Shown: positions 1 to 5,308 of the stretch, in pieces | Layout: every line of letters starts with the position of its first letter | Numbering within the stretch: position 1 is the first letter of the stretch | From: Minisyncoccota bacterium | GTDB taxonomy: Bacteria > Patescibacteriota > Minisyncoccia > SW-4-49-11 | Length of the DNA: 6,901 nucleotides | Assembly: GCA_018609785.1 (NCBI GenBank) | Contig: JAHEOE010000061.1 | Location: 1-6,901 of the forward strand | Direction: 5' to 3' | Notes under the pieces: model-generated | Seen by the model: the letters and a program-made list of their open reading frames with translations, nothing else | What the model was told of the DNA's origin: nothing | Database searches by the model: none | Made by a program: the position numbers and the translations under genes

Positions 1-1086
1 GCAGAGCTCCCCAACGAGGTCGCCAAACAGGTGAAGGAGACGTACATGTCCCTTCAAGACAAGGAGATGACTCCCTTCAACGGCCTTGGCAAAGAGGAGC
101 GAAAACAATTAAACAGTGAGGTTCGTGGAATGCTCACCCGTCAGCTGACTCGCGAGAAAGCGTCCATGCTGTCCACACAAGACAGCGCCGGTGGATACAC
201 CATCCCGGAAGAGATGTCCGAAGAGATCGATCGTCTCTCTAAAACGAACGGTATCCTGCTCAACCTGGCAGACCGCATGAATATGAGCGCGCCGGCGGTA
301 AACATCCCGTCCTACAGCAAGTCCGCTCTCAAAGGAACCTACATCGACTTCCCGACGGAAGTAACCGATGAAGACCTAAAAGGAGACTTCGGCAACACCT
401 TGCTCACCGCTCAAACGTGGATGCTCGTGTTCGCGCTGCCGTTGGACCTGGTCCAGGACTCGGCCGTAGACATCTCCGCGTTTGTTTCCGCGTTGGCCGC
501 TGAAGGACGCGCCTTCCGCATCGACGACGAAGGATTGAACGGAACCGGACAGCCGTTTACCGGACTCCGCAATTCCAGCGCCACGCAATCCTACACGCAA
601 AACAGCGGTAGTACGTCTGGCGGTTTCACGCCCACCGACGCTGCGAAAATGATCGCCAACGTCGAAGAATCGCAGCTCCAGAACGCGGCATGGATTGTGA
701 ACCGTAAAGACTGGGCTAAGATCAAGACCAGTGAAACCAGCTATGGTGCGCTGCAGTTCAACACCGACACCGCGGCCTTCTTGACCTTCAAACGTGAAGG
801 CGGCCTGACCCCGGCCGGTGAACTTCAAGGATACCCGGTCTACACCACAGACCTGTTGCCGGAAGGAACCACCTCCGGAGACCAGTTCATCATGTTCGGA
901 GACATCGCCAAGGCTTTGAAGCTTGGTGTCCTCGAAGGAATGACGATGGACCGCTCCGAAGAAGCGACCATCAACGGAACCAGTATGTACACCAGTAACG
1001 GTGTCGGATTCCGATTCAAAGAGCGACACGGCTTGGCCGTGGCAAACGCCGGAGGAAACGCTGTCGTGGTTGGACAAACCAAGTAA
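1..1086 (+). CDS. HK97-fold phage major capsid protein (5' end outside window)
   Basis: This protein builds the icosahedral head shell. The reading frame is open to the left edge, and the first codons (AELPNEVAKQVKETY) read like genuine coding sequence, so the true start is probably a short way upstream. Numbering from the GTG at 31, residues 1-50 are a charged helical N-terminal arm like the HK97 delta/scaffold region. The family hallmark follows: DSAGGYTIPEE (51-61), where the mature capsid domain begins. Further family features are a hydrophobic strand followed by ALPLDLVQDSAVDI (135-148), the long spine helix (149-168), the LNGTGQPFTGLR turn (169-180) and a C-terminal GVGFRFKERHGLAV segment (324-337). 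ATG 46 has a good AAGGAG at 34-39 and would give a shorter form, but coding clearly continues upstream of it. A maturation protease would normally cut before about residue 50; none is in the window. Family assignment is secure; the start is not. Confidence 0.9.
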   Translation, partial: AELPNEVAKQVKETYMSLQDKEMTPFNGLGKEERKQLNSEVRGMLTRQLTREKASMLSTQDSAGGYTIPEEMSEEIDRLSKTNGILLNLADRMNMSAPAVNIPSYSKSALKGTYIDFPTEVTDEDLKGDFGNTLLTAQTWMLVFALPLDLVQDSAVDISAFVSALAAEGRAFRIDDEGLNGTGQPFTGLRNSSATQSYTQNSGSTSGGFTPTDAAKMIANVEESQLQNAAWIVNRKDWAKIKTSETSYGALQFNTDTAAFLTFKREGGLTPAGELQGYPVYTTDLLPEGTTSGDQFIMFGDIAKALKLGVLEGMTMDRSEEATINGTSMYTSNGVGFRFKERHGLAVANAGGNAVVVGQTK

Positions 1087-1091
1087 TAGCT

Positions 1092-1117
1092 AGGAGGCGG
1101 GGTCTTCCCCGCTTCCT
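1092..1117 (+). terminator. GC-rich hairpin after the capsid gene (terminator-like or RNA-stabilising)
   Basis: AGGAGGCGGGG (1092-1102) pairs with CCCCGCTTCCT (1107-1117) over 11 base pairs with one G-U, closing a TCTT loop. It starts 6 nt after the capsid stop codon. No U-tract follows (next bases are CCTCCACCTG), so it is not a canonical intrinsic terminator. It could reduce read-through or protect the capsid mRNA 3' end from exonuclease. The left arm contains an AGGAGG that would be masked in the stem, but no start codon lies at a useful distance from it. Confidence 0.55.
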
Positions 1118-1147
1118 CCTCCACCTGAAGAAGATAATCAAAGAAAT

Positions 1148-1564
1148 ATGGACATTTCTGACAATATCCTTGTAAAGCAAGGCCTCGTCCCCGGAAACTA
1201 CACGTCCAACCAAAGCTCTCCCGGAAGCGTCGACACGCAAGGCTACCACAATGCCGCGGTTGTCGTTACTACGGGAAGCGTCGACGGATCGGACGGAGAC
1301 GAGACCTATGACATCGAGGTGTACGAAGCAGATAACTCCGGAATGAGTTCGGCTTCCAAGATTGCCACCGTTTCGTTCGACGACAATTCTTCGGATGAGA
1401 ACGTAGAACTCGTTCGACTCGACGAAGTTTCTGTAGCTCGAGAACGATACATCGAAACTCGGTTGGTCACCGGAGGTACATCACCTTCCATTGACCTCGG
1501 AATTGCCGTTCTCCTCGGAGACGCAGTAAACGCACCTGTTGGAAACAGTGTCACTGACGCTTAA
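1148..1564 (+). CDS. Putative capsid decoration / capsid-associated protein
   Basis: A 138-residue acidic protein (about 23 Asp/Glu, 6 Lys/Arg). The pattern VDTQGYHNAAVVVTTG (28-43), then an acidic stretch DIEVYEADNSG (55-65), a YIETRLVTGG strand (100-109) and a C-terminal LGIAVLLGDAVNAPVG (117-132), matches a small beta-rich family commonly encoded directly downstream of HK97-type capsid genes. From position and fold pattern I infer a shell decoration or stabilising role; direct function is not shown by the sequence. The ATG is chosen because it opens the frame 61 nt after the capsid stop; it is preceded only by A/G-rich sequence (AAGAAGATAATCAAAGAAAT), not a clear Shine-Dalgarno. Hairpins flank the gene on both sides. 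A 12-nt direct repeat, GGAAGCGTCGAC, occurs in frame at 1223-1234 and 1274-1285 and encodes GSVD twice. Confidence 0.7.
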   Translation: MDISDNILVKQGLVPGNYTSNQSSPGSVDTQGYHNAAVVVTTGSVDGSDGDETYDIEVYEADNSGMSSASKIATVSFDDNSSDENVELVRLDEVSVARERYIETRLVTGGTSPSIDLGIAVLLGDAVNAPVGNSVTDA

Positions 1565-1570
1565 TCCGTA

Positions 1571-1615
1571 AGTGCTGAGATGTGAGGCCCCTTCGGGGGT
1601 CTCCACCTAAGCATT
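1571..1615 (+). terminator. UUCG-loop hairpin between decoration and adaptor genes
   Basis: The core stem GAGGCCCC (1584-1591) / GGGGTCTC (1596-1603) has 8 pairs with one G-U and a C(TTCG)G tetraloop, an exceptionally stable RNA loop. An outer stem AGTGCT (1571-1576) / AGCATT (1610-1615), 6 pairs with one G-U, can extend it across an imperfect internal loop. No U-tract follows, and the outer stem ends 6 nt before the next start codon, so it could act as an attenuator, an RNA processing or stability element, or a control on adaptor translation. Confidence 0.55.
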
Positions 1616-1621
1616 TGCACC

Positions 1622-2290
1622 ATGGCGAGCAAACTCACCGAACTATCACGCGTTAAAGACCGACTGGGGCTCAATCAGAGTTCCAACAAAGACACCCTGC
1701 TGGATAACCTTATCTTGCAGGCGACGGATTTTATCGAGCGTCGGTGTGGACGAACATTCGAGAACACCCGACACGAAGAGTTTTATGATGGAGATGAAGT
1801 TGCCGTTCATAATCACTTTATCCATCTCCACATCCAGAATCCTCCGTTGAAGAGCGTGCTCGGTGTCCATTACCTGGGCAGTCGAGACTCGCTATCCGAC
1901 TCCGGTGATGAATCCGAGAATGTATCTCTATCCCAGCTCAACCCGATCTCGGAGCCGAACCGAACGTGGCGAGACTTCAGCAATCTAGATTGGAAGGAAA
2001 ATGGCACTATTTGGATGCTCGCTCCGTTCGGATTCCGCAGCATCCGCGTCAGGTACGAAGGCGGCTACGCTGTGGACTTCGCGAATTACAGCGATGACAG
2101 CAAGCACGAACTTCCGCGAGATATCACAGAACTGGTGGAAAAATTGGTGGTCAAGTACTATCTGAAGCGCGAAGAGGAGGGAGTGAAAAGCGCGGACTTC
2201 CGGGATGCGACACGAGAATACGCCAACTTCCTTGAGAAAGACGATCTGCGAATAATTAACTATTACAAACAATGGCACGCCCTTTTGTGA
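1622..2290 (+). CDS. Head-tail connector (adaptor), HK97 gp6 / SPP1 gp15-like
   Basis: The adaptor forms a ring under the portal after DNA packaging and is the docking surface for the next connector or tail protein. The N-terminus LSRVKDRLGL...LLDNLILQATDFIERRCGRTF (8-46) is the typical helical signature of this family, in which a short helix is followed by a long helix ending in the R-CGRTF-like turn. Residues 50-160 form a beta-rich insertion including IWMLAPFGFRSIRVRYEGGY (130-149). Residues 164-182 (LPRDITELVEKLVVKYYLK) give the C-terminal helix. At 222 residues it is longer than compact gp6 proteins of about 110 residues. The ATG lies in ACCATGG with no Shine-Dalgarno, just after a stable hairpin. 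The 3' end overlaps the next gene by 19 nt. Confidence 0.8.
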   Translation: MASKLTELSRVKDRLGLNQSSNKDTLLDNLILQATDFIERRCGRTFENTRHEEFYDGDEVAVHNHFIHLHIQNPPLKSVLGVHYLGSRDSLSDSGDESENVSLSQLNPISEPNRTWRDFSNLDWKENGTIWMLAPFGFRSIRVRYEGGYAVDFANYSDDSKHELPRDITELVEKLVVKYYLKREEEGVKSADFRDATREYANFLEKDDLRIINYYKQWHALL

Positions 2291-2763
2291 CAGTAACGGT
2301 AAGCGGTGAAGAGAAGCTCCAAGAAGGCTTCGAAAAGGCTCCGAAGTTTACGCATAATCAATTGCAACGAGCAATCAAAGCCGCTTTGCTAACGATCGAC
2401 AAAAACGCGACCGATCAGAACTTCCAGTTCAAAACACCGCGATCGGAGAGAACGGGGAGGCTTCAACAGTCATTCTCGCAAGGGATAGACCTTCCACAAG
2501 GAAACTCACTGACCGGGTCTATCGGACCGACGGTGAAGTACGCCAAGTTTGTTCATGAGGGTACGGGTCCGTTCCGGATAAAGCCCAAAAGCAAAAAAGC
2601 TCTGGACTGGCCCGGAGCCGACCATCCGGTTAAGTCCGTGAGGCACCCGGGGATTGAGGCCAACCCGTTCATGCCTCGAATAGCCAAAGCCGCGGAACCT
2701 GAAATCAAGAACAAGCACTTCAAGACCGCGCTCCAGCGAATTGCGAACAAGATAGCCGAATAA
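2272..2763 (+). CDS. HK97 gp10-family head-tail joining / tail completion protein
   Basis: A 163-residue basic protein with the family's usual landmarks: an N-terminal helix (23-50), TGRLQQSF (61-68), a strand-turn YAKFVHEGTGPFRIKPK (90-106) and a C-terminal HPGIEANPFMPRIA (125-138) before a final helix. Members of this family sit at the head-tail joining region or are needed for tail completion; their exact role differs between phages. It starts inside the adaptor gene (19-nt overlap), so its translation is probably coupled to it. The start is the first ATG in frame and has no Shine-Dalgarno. No separate head-closure (stopper) gene lies between it and the adaptor, so this protein or an unseen gene may fill that role. 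Confidence 0.8.
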   Translation: MARPFVTVTVSGEEKLQEGFEKAPKFTHNQLQRAIKAALLTIDKNATDQNFQFKTPRSERTGRLQQSFSQGIDLPQGNSLTGSIGPTVKYAKFVHEGTGPFRIKPKSKKALDWPGADHPVKSVRHPGIEANPFMPRIAKAAEPEIKNKHFKTALQRIANKIAE

Positions 2764-2765
2764 CC

Positions 2766-3206
2766 ATGGGTAATGCCGTCAACATCAAACAGGAAATAAT
2801 CAACGGACTGGACTCACTAGTGAGTAACGGTCACATAAACCAACGCGTGGTGCTGAATTATGCGAGTGACCCTAGCGAGGACCCGAATGTGAACGATTAC
2901 CCCGTGGCCGTGCTCATCCCCCCGTCTTCCACAGCAGAGACGTTGGTTAATCGCACGAGACTGGATAATTTTACCTACATGGTCGCGTTCCTAATGAAGA
3001 TCGAAAAGCTCGGAACGTTCACGGACATTGAGGATTTGATGGATGCAGCTATCGACGAGTTCGCGAACCGCATCACTCTGAACGGAGCGGCAGACGGCGG
3101 TTTACTCTTGAGTAACGGGACAACGGACATCCTTGATGACCACAACGGCATCCTTTACTTCACTCTGCAGCTGGATGCCAAAGCACAAAGACAACTAACC
3201 TTCTAA
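2766..3206 (+). CDS. Tail terminator protein (lambda gpU / SPP1 gp17-like)
   Basis: A 146-residue protein in the position of the tail terminator, which caps the tail tube at its head-proximal end and fixes tube length with the tape measure protein. Visible features are an N-terminal helix (NIKQEIINGLDSLVSN, 6-21), the YPVAVLIPPSS strand (45-55), LDNFTYMVAFLMKIE (66-80) as a central strand, a helix DIEDLMDAAIDEFANRI (87-103) and a C-terminal strand ILYFTLQLDAKAQR (129-142). This helix-strand-strand-helix-strand order fits the terminator fold. It starts 2 nt after the preceding stop in the sequence TAACCATGG, implying termination-reinitiation. Assignment rests on pattern plus gene order; no catalytic residues are expected. 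Confidence 0.7.
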   Translation: MGNAVNIKQEIINGLDSLVSNGHINQRVVLNYASDPSEDPNVNDYPVAVLIPPSSTAETLVNRTRLDNFTYMVAFLMKIEKLGTFTDIEDLMDAAIDEFANRITLNGAADGGLLLSNGTTDILDDHNGILYFTLQLDAKAQRQLTF

Positions 3207-3208
3207 CC

Positions 3209-3448
3209 ATGGAACAAGACTACGAGAATAAACAACTCACCTCAGAGAATACAAAGAAGACGTTGAAAACCTACGTTTTCCCTCGACAGGGCATATACGG
3301 CGGCAATGTGGCTATTGAAGCCACCAGCCGAAAGGAGGCAGAAGAAATATTCAAAGGAAGCAAAAAGAAATCCGGCAAAAAGTCCGGAAAGAAAACCGGA
3401 AAAAAATCTGAGAATGACACAGAAAAAACAGGATATAATACCAAGTAA
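3209..3448 (+). CDS. Small phage protein with Lys-rich repeat tail, function unknown
   Basis: A 79-residue protein that I do not recognise as a named family. Residues 18-50 (TLKTYVFPRQGIYGG...VAIEATSRKEAEEIFKG) look like a mini beta-alpha domain, often seen in small phage proteins placed between terminator and tube genes. Residues 51-67 are a low-complexity basic tail made of KSGK/KTGK units, followed by an acidic/polar end. The tail may bind nucleic acid, the acidic capsid or tail surface, or serve as a flexible linker; this is conjecture. The ATG follows the terminator stop by 2 nt in the same TAACCATGG junction used by the preceding gene. Its strongly basic tail contrasts with the acidic neighbours. 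Confidence 0.65.
   Translation: MEQDYENKQLTSENTKKTLKTYVFPRQGIYGGNVAIEATSRKEAEEIFKGSKKKSGKKSGKKTGKKSENDTEKTGYNTK
3368..3409 (+). repeat. In-frame 12-nt tandem repeat coding KSGK/KTGK
   Basis: Three degenerate 12-nt units, AAATCCGGCAAA, AAGTCCGGAAAG and AAAACCGGAAAA, follow each other in frame, with a partial fourth (AAATCT). Third-position and Ser/Thr differences show the units have diverged. A 12-nt unit lets the copy number change without breaking the reading frame. Confidence 0.75.
3434..3439 (+). promoter_or_regulatory. Possible -10 box (TATAAT) upstream of the tail tube gene
   Basis: A perfect TATAAT hexamer lies 22 nt before the tube gene start, within the end of the previous gene. The best upstream -35-like hexamer is ATGACA (3414-3419), but the 14-nt spacer is too short for a good sigma70 promoter. 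It also codes for part of the preceding protein's GYN end, so it may be chance. If the host is archaeal this box would not be meaningful. Confidence 0.25.
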
Positions 3449-3450
3449 AT

Positions 3451-3455
3451 AAGGA
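3451..3455 (+). promoter_or_regulatory. Shine-Dalgarno AAGGA of the tail tube gene
   Basis: AAGGA lies 6 nt before ATG 3462. It is the only clear ribosome binding site in front of a complete gene in this window, consistent with strong translation of the tube subunit, which is needed in high copy. Confidence 0.65.
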
Positions 3456-3461
3456 AAATCT

Positions 3462-4430
3462 ATGCCAGCAGAAATTGGACGATTAACAGACATCGGACTC
3501 GGCAAAGAGTCCACCCGACTGACCGCCCAGGGTTCCGCGGACATCTGGCTTCAGTGGAGTTCGGCGAGTTACAACGACGAGATCGAAGAGGTACAAAACG
3601 AATCCGCCGTGGGTGTGATCAATGACACCATCGACTCCCAAGTCGCCAAACAGATGAACAGCGGTTCTTTGGAAAGCATCGTCGGCATCGACACCATCGA
3701 CCCGTTCCTTCAGAGTGTTTTGGGAACGGTATCCACTGCTACGGACAGTCCCGAAGCCGGTGTGAACACAGATACCTATACCGTATCCCAAGACAACACC
3801 CATCCGACATACACCATCTTCGGCAAAGACGGAAATGAAACCGTCGCCATTCCCGGCGCGTTGTTTGGAAGCTTCAGTCTTTCCGCCTCACAAAACTCGT
3901 ACGTAACCGTATCAGCGGACTTCACCGCCAATCCGAGCCAAGACGCGACCGTTTCGCCTTCTTACACCTCGGAGACGAACTTTATTTCTCGTCATGTCAC
4001 CGTGGAATTTGCCAATGATGAAGCGAGCCTTGATGACAGCGGTCTCACCACCGTGCGTAGCGTGGATTTGAGTATTGAGCCGAATGTGGAAGATGAGGAC
4101 GCACTTGGAAGTGTGGAAGCTGTGGACCGATTCAACACCCAATTCACTGTAAGCGGAAGCATGGAATTGCTCTACGACGGGACTAAGTTCCGCGACGACA
4201 TGCTTAACGCCACCAAACAGGCCATGCGACTGACGTTGAAGAACGATCAAGTCACTATCGGAAGTTCCACCAATCCTGAGATTCAAGTGGACCTCAACAA
4301 GGTCAAGTTCACGAGTCGTGAAGTTAGTAGAGAGCCGAACGACATCATGTCCGAGTCTGTGGACTTCACCGCTCACTATGACTTGGGCGATGCCAAGGAA
4401 ATCGAAGTAACAAGGATTTACACCCCCTAA
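3462..4430 (+). CDS. Major tail tube protein
   Basis: A 322-residue protein that would polymerise into the hollow tail tube. The N-terminus IGRLTDIGLGKESTRLTAQG (5-24) is the typical start of siphoviral tube proteins: a short strand, the GKE-T motif, and a Thr/Ala segment. The C-terminal half carries a family-like pattern: FNTQFTVSGSMELLYDG (228-244), a helix around DMLNATKQAMRLTL (250-263), a strand pair and the closing VDFTAHYDLG (304-313). The protein is Ser/Thr/Asp-rich and acidic (about 52 Asp/Glu to 19 Lys/Arg by eye), as in halophile proteins. Gene position, after terminator and before chaperone, supports the call. The absence of a sheath gene beside it favours a non-contractile tail. 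It has its own Shine-Dalgarno and ends 3 nt before the next start. Confidence 0.8.
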   Translation: MPAEIGRLTDIGLGKESTRLTAQGSADIWLQWSSASYNDEIEEVQNESAVGVINDTIDSQVAKQMNSGSLESIVGIDTIDPFLQSVLGTVSTATDSPEAGVNTDTYTVSQDNTHPTYTIFGKDGNETVAIPGALFGSFSLSASQNSYVTVSADFTANPSQDATVSPSYTSETNFISRHVTVEFANDEASLDDSGLTTVRSVDLSIEPNVEDEDALGSVEAVDRFNTQFTVSGSMELLYDGTKFRDDMLNATKQAMRLTLKNDQVTIGSSTNPEIQVDLNKVKFTSREVSREPNDIMSESVDFTAHYDLGDAKEIEVTRIYTP

Positions 4431-4433
4431 TAT

Positions 4434-4946
4434 ATGAACCTTGAGGAAGCGAAAAAGACTATCCTGGCTCAAGTGATTCAAAAACAGACTCGCTACGAAG
4501 CGGGCGACGTGGTAGCCACGCCCATGGGCACAGGCGTGGTTGCCGCGTCCATGGAGTCGGATTTTGAATTTCCTATCGCCGGGGACGAAGAAGAAGACGA
4601 CGCTACGCGCAAAGTGCAAGCCTCGGAGTCTTCCCCCGCGTATGTGGTAGCTTTTGGTGGACGATCCGGCGTGTTTCGAGCCGAAGACCTCGAGCAAACC
4701 ACATTTGAAGGAGACGAATCGTTCACCGAAGGCGAAGCGTTGGCCTCTATTGCCGAGGTAGACGTAACCGAAGATGACCTGCCCGACGGATGGGATGTTC
4801 AAAGTCTCCTCGATTACTGGGCAGACATCGGAACTTGGACCGCCTGTGTGGAAGGACTGCAAGGAGAAGTGGATTCTCCGGAATCCATTTGCTCCGACCG
4901 CAAAACCTTGGTCCTCGGGACCGAACGGTGGCGAAACCGTTTCTAG
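4434..4946 (+). CDS. Acidic two-part protein between tube and chaperone genes, function unknown
   Basis: A 170-residue protein I cannot assign to a named family. Residues 21-87 look like a small beta domain: YEAGDVVATPMGTGVVAAS (21-39), an acidic loop DEEEDDATRK (51-60), then AYVVAFGGRSGVFRAEDLE (69-87). After an acidic linker (92-117), residues 118-170 form a Trp-rich helical module with W120, W129, W135 and W166, cysteines C138 and C153, and an ending LGTERWRNRF. Asp/Glu total about 37 against 13 Lys/Arg. I have an unverified impression that similar C-terminal modules occur in proteins of haloarchaeal viruses. Placement suggests a tail-associated or tail-assembly protein. It starts 3 nt after the tube stop, without a Shine-Dalgarno, so coupling to tube translation is likely. 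Confidence 0.7.
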   Translation: MNLEEAKKTILAQVIQKQTRYEAGDVVATPMGTGVVAASMESDFEFPIAGDEEEDDATRKVQASESSPAYVVAFGGRSGVFRAEDLEQTTFEGDESFTEGEALASIAEVDVTEDDLPDGWDVQSLLDYWADIGTWTACVEGLQGEVDSPESICSDRKTLVLGTERWRNRF

Positions 4947-4969
4947 TACAAAAATAACCGCACAACTCT

Positions 4970-5308
4970 ATGAGCAAAATCGCACTTCCCAAGATCACCG
5001 TTTCCTTGGACTTTTACGGCGAGGACTGGAAAGATTGCTATATCAAGTTGAATCGACCCAGTGCTTCAAAACTGGTGGAATTGGAAGAAAAAATGGAGAA
5101 AAACGGACAGTCTCGCGAAGTTTTGGAAGAGATGAAAACGTTTGTGAAAGATCATTTTGTGGAAGGGAAAGTTTGGGTTTATGACGAAGAAAATGATGAA
5201 GTAAAAATGGGAGATGTGGAAGAAGACCACTTTGAAGAAGGATTTGACGCAAATTTTTTCTTCATTGTTATGAAAACGCTCTTTCAAGGGAACCGCGATG
5301 CGCAGTAG
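4970..5308 (+). CDS. Tail assembly chaperone, lambda gpG-like (zero-frame product)
   Basis: A 112-residue acidic protein. Such chaperones bind the tape measure protein in the cytoplasm and recruit tube subunits, then leave the finished tail. The sequence starts with a beta-rich part (KITVSLDFYGEDWKDCYIKL, 8-27), followed by helices (32-65) and an acidic segment YDEENDEVKMGDVEED (71-86). Direct homology is not obvious by eye; the call rests on position just before the tape measure gene and on the frameshift architecture, which is diagnostic of this gene pair. ATG 4970 has no Shine-Dalgarno (CCGCACAACTCT upstream). The gene is more A-rich than its neighbours. A -1 slip at 5251-5260 yields a longer product. 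Confidence 0.8.
   Translation: MSKIALPKITVSLDFYGEDWKDCYIKLNRPSASKLVELEEKMEKNGQSREVLEEMKTFVKDHFVEGKVWVYDEENDEVKMGDVEEDHFEEGFDANFFFIVMKTLFQGNRDAQ
5251..5260 (+). promoter_or_regulatory. Programmed -1 ribosomal frameshift slippery site (A AAT TTT TTC)
   Basis: In the chaperone frame the codons read GCA AAT TTT TTC. Two X XXY YYZ heptamers overlap in the correct phase: A AAT TTT (5251-5257) and T TTT TTC (5254-5260). The -1 frame has a stop at 5245-5247, just upstream, and then stays open to 5562, so the site is inside the overlap where a slip must occur. I see no strong stimulatory stem downstream; a GTAG/CTAC stem around 5305-5316 is weak. Confidence 0.85.

Noticed and set aside
376..1077. Antisense ORF (233 codons) opposite the capsid gene
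   Set aside because: Same codon-aligned shadow effect opposite a strongly recognisable capsid protein; composition is not protein-like.
1223..1285. 12-nt direct repeat GGAAGCGTCGAC (1223-1234, 1274-1285) as an att or recombination site
   Set aside because: Both copies are in frame inside one gene and encode the same GSVD turn; there is no integrase or other recombination context.
3400..3406. Second slippery heptamer A AAA AAA in the Lys-rich gene
   Set aside because: A -1 slip reaches TGA at 3409-3411 almost at once and a +1 shift ends at 3450-3452 without joining another gene, so no useful product results. The run is explained by Lys codons.
3912..4862. Long antisense ORF (316 codons) on the minus strand
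   Set aside because: Its codons are exactly aligned with those of the tube and orphan genes, so it exists only because TTA, CTA and TCA codons are absent from that stretch. It crosses a gene boundary, has no sensible domain pattern and lies opposite two convincing genes.
4774..5184. Plus-strand ORF overlapping the orphan and chaperone genes
   Set aside because: It is out of frame with both, spans their junction, and its product has no recognisable pattern; the two overlapped genes are better supported.
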